DNA from: Rhabditoides inermis
Taxonomy: Eukaryota > Nematoda > Chromadorea > Rhabditida > Rhabditidae
NCBI GenBank assembly: GCA_963966185.1
Contig: CAWZYM010000213.1
Location: forward strand, 25,001-89,000
Direction: 5' to 3'
DNA length: 64,000 nucleotides
Shown: in pieces, positions 11,364 to 22,600 of the stretch
How the letters are laid out: each line of letters begins with the position of its first letter
How positions within the stretch are numbered: the first letter of the stretch is position 1
Program-made: the position numbers and the translations under genes
The notes under the pieces: generated by a model
Told to the model about the DNA's origin: nothing
Databases searched by the model: none
What the model saw: the letters and a program-made list of their open reading frames with translations, nothing else

Positions 11364-11754
11364 CGGGAGAGGAATCAGATGACGTTATTGCGATGTCAAT
11401 CATATGACGTTATTGCTTTAAGTGCTGATAATGAGAAGCAATTATTGCGTCGTTGTTTCGTCGCGAGTGGTGTTATTGCTGCAGGCGATCGATCGAAGCT
11501 GCACATAAAACATCATGATGTAAACACTAATCATGTTAGAATACAACGGTACGAGTGAGAGATGTAATTTGTTCACGAATGTCACGTTTATTGAAGTTCA
11601 CGCAATCACTAACTACTATCTATGAGTGTTGCCAGTTTGTCCGAACACTCTCGAATACCCTCACTCCCGAACACTTCGGAATGCCTTGCTATCCCTTCGA
11701 AACACTTTTGACCGCACCTTTACAAACTCGCTCTAAGGCGTGGCACTCCTTGCC
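11364..11754. other. Intergenic, no gene seen
   Basis: Contains two spaced ATGACGTTATTGC words (near 11377 and 11401) upstream of paralogue 1, possibly regulatory, and then sequence grading into the LINE fragment. No supported coding exon. Confidence 0.35.
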
Positions 11755-12718
11755 AAATCCCCTCTCGTTCCGACGGCTGTCCTCTCCTGCTCCGTCGTTG
11801 CTGCCTTTGAACTGCTCGCCGTTGAAGTTTTCCTAGGTGGATCATCAATCCGGGTCATAGTCGTCTACCGTACTCCGTCGTGCAATCTTGTCAATGGTTC
11901 GGATCTCATCATATTTATCGTGTCTGACCAGCTGACCTCCGCCGAGTCGAGCGTTTTTCTCCTCGGCGACATCAATCTGCCCGACCTGGGCTGGCCTACA
12001 CTTCCCTCCACCTTGCCGTCCAGTCAGTCGTGGGTCGATCTGCTCTCTCAGTTCGACCTCATCCAGCACATCGACCAGCCGACCCATCGCCACGGCCGCA
12101 CCCTCGACCTCGTCTACAGCTCTCGCTGTGTAGACTCGTGGTCCGTATTTGCTCCTCTTGGTAAATCAGAGCATTTTGGAATCGCACTACGCACATCTAT
12201 CTCTCGCATCACGTTGCCGACCACATGGAGGCGTGATTACGAGGCTGCCGAGTATGCTCGCATCAACTTCCACATTGCTGCCATCCCGTGGTCGTCTTTC
12301 TTTCTCACCTCGCCCACTGTCGGCACTATGTACACCATGTTTACCGAGCTACTCCAACAAGCGATTGACCTGTACGTGCCGATAAAACGATGCTCCCTTG
12401 AATGGAATCCGTGTTCCTCCCTATGTACCTCATCAACATCACTGAACACCGCGAGCGTCTTTTTCAAGAATGGCTTGCTCTCCCCACTCTGACCCGTAAA
12501 ACCAAGTACGAGGAGTGCGATAGAAAACCAAAAAGTTGCTCGCAAAGTATAAGAAATTGGTGGAACTTGCCAACGCCAGGAGTGGTGACAAGAATCGCTT
12601 CTACAACTATGTCAACAGCCGTCTCAGTTCTTCATCACCAGTCTCTATTCTCCGCGACTCTGCTGGCCGCCCTGTTGTCAACGATTCTGCCAAGGCATCT
12701 CTCCTTCTCCTACCATGA
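11755..12718 (+). mobile_element. Non-LTR retrotransposon fragment (endonuclease domain to pre-RT region)
   Basis: The frame from about 11755 reads as the C-terminal half of an apurinic-type endonuclease: VVYRTPS, then LLGDINLPDLGWPT, then HRHGRTLDLVYSS and KSEHFGIAL. These are typical of CR1/L2/Jockey-type ORF2. After about 12390 the frame breaks. A later frame (12536-12718) reads RFYNYVNSRL followed by a SILRDSAGRPV segment, the usual linker before reverse transcriptase. RT itself is absent. At least two frame changes show that it is dead. It lies between the two secreted paralogues. Confidence 0.75.
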
Positions 12719-12909
12719 TTTGTGATCACTCGTTTGCAGCTTCGATCACGCGCCTGCCACAATCACACCACTTGCGAGGCAACCGGGAAGGAATATTCGC
12801 TCTTCATTAACTGCACTGGATACTGTCGCAATAACGAAGAGATCCGATTCCTGCCCTGCACTCGACCCTTCAAATGGTTCACACCGACTGCCCCTCCCCA
12901 CACTCTACC

Positions 12910-13202
12910 ATGCGCCTTCTCTTCCTTCTCGTTCTCGTTGCATCTGCATCGGCCTACTTCTTCCCAAGCAGAGTCGCGGTACGAACATACATCCATCCTC
13001 ATAGTTTCCTGATGAACCCTCTCCTTTGTAGGACCAGGACATCTACTGTCTGCGCCGCGCCAAAAACGCTTTCGAGTATCGTGCGTGTATGACCGAAGAT
13101 GGATACAAGCAGGGTGCGGACAGAGTGGCAATCTGCAACAAACGATTCCCGAACAGCCCACGCGATCTTCAGACGTGCCTCCATGGCACCGTCGGAAAGT
13201 GA
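12910..13202 (+). CDS. Small secreted four-Cys protein, paralogue 2
   Basis: Two exons (12910-12978 and 13032-13202) with a 53-bp phase-0 intron; 79 residues. The signal peptide MRLLFLLVLVASASA is followed by YFFPSRV, nearly identical to paralogue 1. The mature part has four Cys, including a YRACM motif, and ends in VGK. The sequence before the ATG (CTCCCCACACTCTACC) matches that of paralogue 1. The two genes are divergently oriented, with a LINE fragment between them, consistent with an inverted duplication. Function unknown. Confidence 0.82.
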
Positions 13203-13365
13203 CGCTGACACAGTGGACTGTGCATAAAATGTATCTGCAGTATCTTGTATTTGATTGTATGAGCTTTGTACCTGGAACTGTCTTAAAGCAACAGTGGCGA
13301 CTTATTTTCGACTCGGAGTATTATTAAAAATCATATTAACCTAACAAAAAATCATATTAACCTAA

Positions 13366-13494
13366 CACGAGGCTTGCCTCACCCACCACGCTACCCCTAG
13401 CGGGCAGCGATCGAGGGTTGCCTCACCCACCACGCTACCCCTAGCGGGCAGCGATCGAGGTTCGCCTCACCCACCATGCTGCCAAACGGCGGCA
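13366..13494. repeat. Minisatellite, about 45-bp unit, three copies
   Basis: Three successive copies of a unit containing GCCTCACCCACCACGCTACC and CTAGCGGGCAGCGATCGAGG. The third copy is diverged and partial. Just before it, CATATTAACCTAACA is present twice. Confidence 0.75.
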
Positions 13495-14450
13495 ACTTAC
13501 TTACTGTGTTCCTTTGGAATACACCCAGAAGTTTATTCTTCTGACTCCACTCATTAGAGACATTGTCTCTAATACATTCAATGTATCTTATCGGGACTCA
13601 GTCCTGATCACTCTTACTACATTTTACGGTTATTCATACAAGATTACCAATCATTATTGACTACCTTCCTTCTGACATAACAACTTTTCAAAACACAACT
13701 TTTTCCTTCCCAATTCAAAACTTCTATAATAAAAGAACAGTCACAATGTATTCAACTACAATAACAAACTCGCCTTTCATCCGCGCTGATCAACAATTTT
13801 CACCAACACTGGCCAAATAAAATTTACATTGATTGAGCTTGCAAACTATCAAAGACGAGGTCCTCCCACTTGTTGCAATGTTTCATTTGGTACAAGCAAT
13901 CGTTTCGCACAAATTTGAAGATTTCTTTCAAAACTTTGCTCATTTTCCGAATGTTTCATTTCGTACAAGTGAACGACGATGCTATACTTTTTTTTCTTTT
14001 CATGAACTAGCGCTTCGGCGCGCTGTTGCGCGCCTCCGCGCTAGATCATGAAAATAAGAAGAATAGAATAGAAACTCATAGAATAGAATAGAAACTCAAG
14101 TTTTTGTTATGATCAATAATACTGTGTGTTTTTTTTTACAATTTCATAACATTTCGAGTGAAACTGGTTATTAAAGTAGAGAAGATTAGTCGATTGATGT
14201 ATTGATTGCACTGATAATGTGGTCTAGAGGCAATGCAATAATAATACCTGGTCTGCAAGTGCTTTGGTTAGCTGCCGCGTACCTCCGTTGTACAAGTCAG
14301 TAGATCTATGTATATTTTTGAATTTGAATGTCCTCGCGTATACGGAAAGAGCACCTGCACGGTGCCGCGCGCTCCCGCTCCGCTATCAATATCTATGAAT
14401 ACATAGATCAATGATAATCATTATACTTTTTTTTCTGAACCATACTTTCC
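13495..14450. other. AT-rich intergenic sequence with small hairpins
   Basis: No gene seen. Contains foldbacks such as TTAGAGACATTGTCTCTAA near 13552 and a strong GC hairpin at 14007-14044 (separate entry). Confidence 0.4.
14007..14044. repeat. 38-bp dispersed GC hairpin, copy 1
   Basis: CTAGCGC, TTC, GGCGCGC, TGTT, GCGCGCC, TCC, GCGCTAG: two stacked 7-bp stems with a small symmetric internal loop. A copy with the same structure and three substitutions is at 59162-59199. Both are followed by AT-rich AAATAGAAG-like sequence. It may be a transposon terminus, for example Helitron-like, which is unproven. Confidence 0.6.
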
Positions 14451-14462
14451 TTTGCTCATAAA

Positions 14463-14483
14463 AACTCTCTCTCTCTCTCTCTT

Positions 14484-14535
<52 letters not shown>

Positions 14536-14554
14536 TTCCTCTCTCTCTTTCTCT

Positions 14555-14608
<54 letters not shown>

Positions 14609-14860
14609 CTCTTTCTTTCTCTCTCTTTTTTCTCTTTCTTTCTCTCTCTTTCTCCTCGTATTTCTTTTAGTTTTAATGCTACGAGCTTTGCTACTGCAAC
14701 CTCTCGCCCTCTTTTATTCTCGCATTCTCTCTCTCTCTTTCTCTCTCTGTCTCTCTCTATCTCTCCCTTCCCTTTTTTATCTAACTCTTCCTTTTTTCCC
14801 TCTTCCTCTTTTTCCGCTGCCTTTCTCTATATATATCTATATGCTTCTCTCTAACTTTTC

Positions 14861-14891
<31 letters not shown>

Positions 14892-14900
14892 CGTTCTTTG
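14463..14900. repeat. (CT)n and polypyrimidine tract
   Basis: Long CT runs (14464-14600) followed by pyrimidine-rich sequence to about 14895. The open frames through it encode Ser/Leu runs and are not genes. Confidence 0.85.
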
Positions 14901-14989
14901 TCAATGCATTTTTAGAGATTGAAGTAAAACTTTTGCTTGGACATGGAGCTGCCGCTGCCGGACAGCGAGATTTTGATGTTTTTTTAACC

Positions 14990-16145
14990 GGATACTGAAA
15001 GCAAAATTGAGGAGGTGGACTACAGCCGAGGACGTAAACTCAACTATCTGCAAAGTTTCATACAAATTGGTTCAGTATGAATCAAGTCGTGAACGCGGAA
15101 CTAATCAAAATCGTAAAGAAATGCGAGGGCGCGCGCATCTTTTGATGATTGGACAATATGTTCCTCACACCGTAACCAATAACGCTGAATTTGGCAGGTA
15201 CACTCTTTTTGTTGAAACTATTTGTTGAACGTATTTACGGAAAAAGAAGCGAAGATGTTTCTTAGAGAGACACGTTCGCTGCGAACAGCAACAAAATCGA
15301 TTACTTTCGTGGTTTTTCTTCGAAATATAGGCAATGAGTGTAATTGGAGAGTAATCACGAAGTGGACTGCGTCCTGAAGTAATATGTAATCTTTCTGAGA
15401 AGTTTCACGCAAATCGGTTCAGTAGAAACGGAGATATGCCCGCGGACACACAAGAAAAGGTGCAAAAGTGTCTATTTTTGGTGGTTTTCGACCATAAAAA
15501 AGGTAATGAAAGCAAAATTGAGAACTGTCACAGAATGGACTGCACCAGAAGACGTGAACTCAACTATCTTATGAGTTTCATGCAAACTGGTTCTGTATGA
15601 ATCGAGTTATGACCGCGGAAATACTAAAAATCGCAAAAGTGAGGCGAGAGCGCGCGCGCGGCTCTTGCTAATTTGGCTATATTTTCCTTACACCGTAACC
15701 AATGATGATGAAAATTGCAGGTTAGTGACAGAACTATTTGTTGAAAGTACTTACAGAACAAGAAGCGAAACTGTTTCTTAGGTGAGAAGCTTTTGCAGCG
15801 GACACCACCAAAATCGGCGAATTTTGAGGTTTTTCTACTAAATAAAGGCAATGAGTGTAATTGGAGAGTAATCACAAAGTGGACTGCATCCTGAAGTACT
15901 TTGTAAACTTTTTGCAAAGTTTGACGCAAATCGGTTCGGTAGGAACGGAGTTATGTTCGCGGACACACAAGAAAAAGTGCAAAAGTGACCATTTTTGGTG
16001 GTTTTTTGACCAAATATGGACGTAGAGGAGGAGTTGAGAGGTGCCTGAATTTTGTCGTCGTCCTTGCAAAGGAATACAACTTTCTACCAAGTTTCATGTG
16101 AATTGGTTGAGTTTGAAGCTAGTTATGACTCTGGAATGACGGACA
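14990..16145. repeat. Tandem degenerate repeat, about 500-bp unit
   Basis: The block from about 14998 to 15490 is repeated at 15510-16000. Shared landmarks are GCAAAATTGAG, TGGACTGC, the ACACCGTAACCAAT string, GGCAATGAGTGTAATTGGAG and the ending GCGGACACACAAGAAAA. Within each unit the motif AGTTTCACGCAAATCGGTTC occurs in two diverged forms, so an older half-unit duplication underlies it. There is no coding capacity. Such blocks are common inside nematode DNA transposons. Confidence 0.65.
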
Positions 16146-16875
16146 GAGACAATAGGACATTTTAGTAGAAAAGGCGATTGGATAATTTCGTACAAGGACA
16201 GCAGAAGTGCAGGAGCATTATTTTAATATGAAAACGCAACGCTGAGTGTATCACGACTTGCTTGCTGTTATGCAAAAACGATGAATTACCTTGAGAGGCA
16301 GGTATTACTCTGTAGGATCATCATGCTTATCATAGGTAGCTATTATGGTAGTTAGGGTTACGGTAGATACCGTAATCCTAAGTACCCTACTGAAAACGTA
16401 AGCGCCTGTTTTGGCGTGAAAGGGAAGATGTCAGGACCAATGAGTCTTCACTTTGGTGTTTCACACTCTGCTGTTCCAGTCACTCCATGACGGCTTATGT
16501 GTACCGTCGAATTACTGTACATACATATACATATCTTCAATCTTTCCATCTCTCACCTGCGAAAATATGTGAGAGGATGGCACGACATGGTTGTTTGCAA
16601 TATTATTTGTATTGTATCTGTAGATGACATGAAAATATAAACAACAATTGTTCAACCGAGTTTTCGGAAACGATTTTTATTAAATAACATACTAGGTATA
16701 AACCATTAATAACAATATATACATGAATGAGATTATGAAATACATGAATGAGATTATGAAAACAACTATATACATGAATGAGATTATGAAAAAATGCAAT
16801 AATATGCCTATAAAGATATATAATTAAAAAAGATACATAACAACAAAAAGCGAGACAACTGTAAATTGAATATGC
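16146..16875. other. Intergenic and 3' flank of the FLYWCH gene
   Basis: No gene seen. Includes a TAGGGTTACGGTA / TACCGTAATCCTA foldback near 16355-16385 and three near-copies of TACATGAATGAGATTATGAA at 16720-16795, within the likely 3' UTR region of the minus-strand FLYWCH gene. Confidence 0.45.
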
Positions 16876-18982
16876 CTACTTGTAGAAGTCTAGGATCATG
16901 TTTGTAGCTTCCCAGATAGATGTTGTGAGGGCTCCCTGAGGGTTGTACTCATCCGCGTCTACAAATGCTCTGGCTGCTTCACCACCACCCAGCGAGACGC
17001 CACCGTACTGAAATCAGACAAGTCGATAATCAATCGATAATCATTCGATAACCAATGGATAGAGCCCACCTGCACTCCTCCTCTTCCTCCCTGAACTCCC
17101 TGCACTCCAGCTTCTGCTTTGCCCAGGTTCAGCAGGCTACTCCCGCCGCCAAACTGAAATCAAACAAGTCGATAATCAATCGATAATCATTCGATAACCA
17201 TTCGATGCTCACCTCCACACCGACTCCTCTCCGTTCATCTCCCTGTCCTGCTCCTCCACTGAACTGCATTCCACCGAGGCGACCACCGAGCGAGACGCCA
17301 CCGTACTGAAATCAGACAAGTCGATAATCAATCGATAATCATTCGATAACCAATGGATAGAGCCCACCTGCACTCCTCCTCTTCCTCCCTGAACTCCCTG
17401 CACTCCAGCTTCTGCTTTGCCCAGGTTCAGCAGGCTACTCCCGCCGCCAAACTGAAATCAAACAAGTCGATAATCAATCGATAATCATTCGATAACCATT
17501 CGATGCTCACCTCCACACCGACTCCTCTCCGTTCATCTCCCTGTCCTGCTCCTCCACTGAACTGCATTCCACCGAGGCGACCACCGAGCGAGACGCCACC
17601 GTACTGAAATCAGACAAGTCGATAATCAATCGATAATCATTCGATAACCAATGGATAGAGCCCACCTGCACTCCTCCTCTTCCTCCCTGAACTCCCTGCC
17701 TTCCAGCTTCTGCTTCGCCCAGGTTCAGCAGGCTACTCCCGCCGCCAAACTGAAATCAAACAAGTCGATAATCAATCGATAATCATTCGATAACCATTCG
17801 ATGCTCACCTCCACACCGACTCCTCTCCGTTCATCTCCCTGTCCTGCTCCTCCACTGAACTGCATTCCACCGAGGCGACCACCGAGCGAGACGCCACCGT
17901 ACTGAAATCAGACAAGTCGATAATCAATCGATAATCATTCGATAATCATTCGATGCTCACCTCCACACCGACTCCTCTCCGTTCATCTCCCTGTCCTGCT
18001 CCTCCACTGAACTGCATTCCACCGAGGCGACCACCGAGCGAGACGCCACCGTACTGAAATCAGACAAGTCGATAATCAATCGATAATCATTCGATAAAGC
18101 TCACCTTCCCCGGCTCAGAAAATCGCTCTATTGCATCATTCATAGAGAACACACGCTCCTCCTCGTCGTCATGTGCACTCTTGAGACGTGTCTAAAAAGT
18201 GCAAATGACTAGGTGCCATGCATAAATGATGAAAATCGTACCTGTACGGCTTTTCCTATGTATAATAGCCGCTGCAGTGATGAAGAGCCGGGTTCACGGA
18301 GAACTGCTGCTCTCACATTTCCTTCTTCGACGATACCGCTCCTCTATACACATTCATAATACAAAGTTAACAGATTTTTTGAAAAAAAGTGTAATGAAAA
18401 TTCGAACCTTCCTTTTCATACCCAGCTTAGGGTTCACTTTCTTCATTAGATCGATGGTATCTTTGTACACTAGTTCATCAGCGAGATTCACAGCGAACAA
18501 ATTCGGAGATGAGTGACAACCGTAGATCTACATCGTTCTAAAAAAAAGGGATGATAAGTTTTTGCTAAGTAAACGTACGGTCAGCTCATGCGGGTTGGGA
18601 TCATGGTTATGATCCCCGATGTCGTAAAGAACGGTACTTTCGTTCTTTTCAATGAGAGCTGACAGACTGACTTTCGCATGCGCTCTGCACTTCCTTTCCC
18701 AACAATCAAGAGAGAGAGTGTCCCTATAAGGTTGTCCATATCATCGTCCAAATGAATGTGAATTAAACTGACTTGATGTTTTCGACGTTCGTCGAGGCTG
18801 TGCGAAAGCGATAGCGGAACCCTTGATAAACCACAGAGGTTTCCTTCTTAGATGACAACAATCTGAACAGAATAAATCTACGATTTTAAGATATAAAACA
18901 AAATCAGCTCTCCCCAAGCATACCACTACTTTTCCCAAAGCCAACTAGGCATATGCAGCCTAGTCTGTAAGTCTGGGTCCAT
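16876..18982 (-). CDS. FLYWCH-type zinc-finger protein with tandem Gly-rich exon repeats
   Basis: Fourteen exons join in phase to about 450 residues: 18930-18982, 18773-18862, 18579-18723, 18408-18527, 18242-18343, 18105-18191, 17961-18053, 17809-17901, 17666-17749, 17511-17603, 17368-17451, 17213-17305, 17070-17153, 16876-17007. Exons 2-3 carry a FLYWCH-like finger: VVYQGFRYRFR, then LDCWERKCRAHAKV, then YDIGDHNHDPNP, with the Cys-Cys-His-His set in place. Exons 7-13 alternate a 31-residue unit (A) starting YGGVSLGGR with a 28-residue unit (B) containing SSLLNLGKAEAGVQ, in the order A A B A B A B. Exon 14 starts like A and ends with a unique tail and TAG. FLYWCH fingers bind DNA and are frequent in nematode regulators and in MULE transposons; which applies here is not decided. 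Confidence 0.8.
17008..18104 (-). repeat. Tandem amplification of exon-intron pairs in the FLYWCH gene
   Basis: Units of about 298 bp comprise exon B, its intron, exon A and its intron. They are repeated three times with only a few differences, plus one extra exon A. The introns are as conserved as the exons and contain the AT-rich string TCGATAATCAATCGATAATC. All exons are multiples of 3 (93 and 84 nt) in phase 0, so copy-number change never breaks the frame. Confidence 0.9.
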
Positions 18983-19127
18983 GGTGATCGTCAGTTGGTG
19001 TGGATATTCTCGTCCTATTCTTTAGTCGCATCTGCATTGTTATTTATAATGTTAGAATAAATTTAGTATTAAACTGTCTCTGCTCCTCCGATTTCTGACG
19101 TTCTGACCATTAAAAAAACAAGTTTCT

Positions 19128-19430
19128 TCGTGCGCGACCTGGGTCTTCAGGTAGATACCACCGGCATTCTCGCTATCAATGCCAGTGTGCGCGCGTCCAT
19201 AGCGATGAATCGAGCAAGGTTACTCGTTCGATCTGTGCACACGAGTGACGAGCGCGTTCTGAATAGAAATCACCTTTTCAATCGGAACGACTTTTTCTAA
19301 TGCGCGAATGGAATTGAGTAAATGTGGGTTCAGAACGCGCTCATCACTGATTCATCGCTATGGACGCGCGCACACTGGCATCGATAGCGGGGTTGCCGGT
19401 GGTATCTACCTGAAGACCCAGGTCGCGCAC
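19128..19430. repeat. Inverted repeat, arms about 78-100 bp
   Basis: 19128-19206 (GCGCGACCTGGGTCTTCAGG ... GCGTCCATAGCGATGAATC) is the near-perfect reverse complement of 19351-19428. A second, inner match is CGAGCGCGTTCTGAA near 19249 with its complement near 19329. The spacer is about 145 bp. It lies between the divergent FLYWCH gene and the plus-strand gene at 19648. A foldback transposon is possible. Confidence 0.75.
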
Positions 19431-19647
19431 GCGCTCACGGTGAGAGAGTGGACTGCCGCCCAGTGAGTATGCGTGCTGCGGGTTGCCTCCTCCATGTGGA
19501 TTCAGAACGGGCTCGTCACTCGTGTGAGAATTTGGGCGCATCGCGCAATGTCCGATCTTGATTCCGCCAATACATACCTGCGCCCTCTCTCTCTCTCTCT
19601 CGTTCTCTCTCTCTCTCTCTCTCTCGCCCTTATCAAAAAGACGTTTT

Positions 19648-22600
19648 ATGATAAAAAGGTACTTTTCAAGTGCCGGTGAGTTTGGATGCGTCTTTGATCG
19701 GCAGTTTCTCGAACAAAGAAACCTACACCAGATTCACAACCGAGAACTGGACATGAAGGAGATCACTGATGCGTGGAAGTCACCCAAGACGGCAGAACAG
19801 AAACGCTGTTACGAACTGCTGGCATTTTTTGCCATCAAGGTGAATCACATTCATGTCAAATATCAGCTTCGAAAAGTATTTTTTAGAACTACAGCCGCAC
19901 AGTTCTTGACAAGTCCAAAGAGATCCGTGTTTGCTCCGAGATTGGAGATCTGGGCGTGTCGAGCCTCGTCGTGAAGCTACAACACGTCATCAGATCCGAG
20001 TTTGGCATTGTGGCAGTCCTCGAGGTACAACACACTGCACCGCAGACTGAAGATGGACTGCTTCGAGGTACGCGATACCGTTTATTTATAAATACTGAAC
20101 TTATTTAAAAAAAACATTTGCCTAGAGTGCAAACTCAACCGTGTCTACTCCAACATGAGAAAATCGATAGGAACCGGAGTCGGAATGTCCATCAACCGGC
20201 GAATGGACACATTCGTCGAATACGTCATTGATGATGTGAGCCACAATTCCATTTGATAATTTTTGATGTTTGCATTGCATTTTTATAGACATATGATTTC
20301 AGTCACTCATCGACGATTCCAACAAGATGTACCTCACTGTTCGCTTCCAGAGGGAAAGAGACAACAACCTTATTGCAATTGACTCGTCGTTTGTCGCTGC
20401 CGTGCGAGGTGAGCACCTCGTACCGTATTTTTTAACAATGCTCGTTTTTTAAGATTACATCGTCGCGCAGTCTGGAGTGGACGTTTCTAACCGCTTGAAT
20501 ATGGATGCCGCGGAGCGTCTGATCTCGACCAGTCTGTAAGTGTTTTGTATCTATCATCAAGTGTTTTCAATATCTTGCGCTTCAATTGTAATGTATATAT
20601 TTTTTATAATTCATTTCAGCATGAGAATCCGGGCTTCTGCAAGGAACGCCGTAGCTGAAGGGCGTCCTGTTCGCGCCGCATTGGCCTCTGTCTATGAAAA
20701 GAAGAAGTGCGGAGTCCGCAAGTTGTGCGATCCGGCGGTTCAGTGGATTGATACACCACACAAGATGATCCCAATTCCTGCCAGTCCACCCTGGCTGGCA
20801 CGACAGTGCAACACCCGTACGTACCACAACAGCCCATCTCCCTCCCTCACCCCCTTCACTCCAACCACCACTAGGTCTTATCACATTCCCGAAATGTCCA
20901 CACTACTCAAATACACGATACACGAATATGAGCACAATCACTTTATTAACATGGTGGGCTGGGGGCGAGGACGAGAGAGAGATAGAGTCCCTCTCCTCGG
21001 GGGAGGAGGGAACAGGACAGCTGTCCTGTCCAGAGAGTGGCGGGGGCGGGGCCGCGCGCCATCGCGGTTCCAATGACCGCGACACTCCCGCGGCGGCAGA
21101 TGAAGTCGGCGGCCGGCGAGATGGACAGGAACAGGAAGGGGCGGAGAACATCGGAGCGGACGGGCGACGGCGAATCCTCGGACGGCAGCTGCTGGGCGAC
21201 TTCTGGGTGGGCGGGTGACTCCAAAGATCTGCTTCTCCGGGATTTCTCGATGAATGATGTCGGCTCCTCGTCTCGCTGTCTCCGCGCATCCTTTTTCACG
21301 TCATGGTCTATTCTCTGTACATCTTTTCTCCTCTCACCTTCGAGCCAACGCAGATGGTATCATGATTATCGGTGGAGTCGGGTGGCACAAAGACATCATG
21401 AGATAAGCATACCGTCTTCCTTGCATCGACACATGTCTCGCACAAGTCGATGTCGATTCGCGGACTCATGTGGTTCATTCTGTGTCTCACCCTGGCTTGC
21501 TGCGAAAAAATTCAGCTAATTCAAATGCTCAACTGTCCCACTTGCGACGTCCAGTTTGATATCTGCGTGGCTTTCCACCAGTGAGTAAAACATTACATAA
21601 TATCCCCATAGTGCGTTACATGTCTCTCTCTCAATCAGGTATCCGCGCTACTATGACTGTGCGTCTCGATGCTATTCCGTGCTGGCTGTGGGAGGCGCTG
21701 TACGCTCAGCGGGATGATGACCATTGCATCTCTCATCTTCCCATCGATTCGTCTGCGATGGGATCCTCCGCCGCCGCCGGCGTCGCGTCTGCACGCTTTG
21801 CGGTGTATGTTGTTGACCTTGTCGCGCTCATCTTCTGATCGAGAGAGAGAGAGGTGCGGTGCTATATATGTCTGATTCTGTTGCGAAAAAAATGACAGGT
21901 CTGTTGGATTTTACGATAGATATGATACTGCGAAAGAATGGGGTGCAAAATGAGTAAATGCAAAAATAATCTCAAATGCAAGCAATAGCACAAGGGATTA
22001 CAACCTTGATTAGAAGACTATTCCAACTAGCATTGCCACGCTGCCTATGATTTTCGGCAGGTTGCTCATAAAGGCTAGAAATGACATCGCGAAACTTGGA
22101 GCTTCGAAGGTGTTTGTGCGAACAACCTCTCCTTCGACGGTCCCTCCGAGAATGCTGGAAATCTCGTCTGCACCGCTGTAGTGCAGAATGCCATCTAGCT
22201 GAATCGCCGTTCTTTTCCCACCGCAGCGCAGCGTGCAGGAGAACTTAGCTTCCGGCTTGTCCGTCTTGAAACGAATCGTGTTTACCGTGCCACTGGGTGC
22301 ACACGTGAGCGTGTCTGTCCACTCGTTGTTGCAAACCAGCTGGGCGGAAGTGGCTCTGTCGCTGTCAGATGCGCATGTCAGATTGGCGGACGCCCCACTG
22401 ACGCATGAGTAGCAACCAGCAATGTGGCTGTACGACACTAGAGAGCACTTAGAGACTGACTGATCTACTCCCGTCTTCAGATCTTTTTCCAGGTTTAGCT
22501 GCAGGTGAATGTTGTTGTGCAGCGTTTTGAACACTGGCAGGTTGCCATCTTTTGAGGGCAATATCTCGAAATGCCGTCCAATAAGTGGCAGCCGGTTGTC

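Noticed and set aside
17008..18104. Regular repeats resembling a CRISPR-like array
   Set aside because: The repeated units are exon-intron pairs with splice sites and open frames in a eukaryotic gene; there are no unique spacers.
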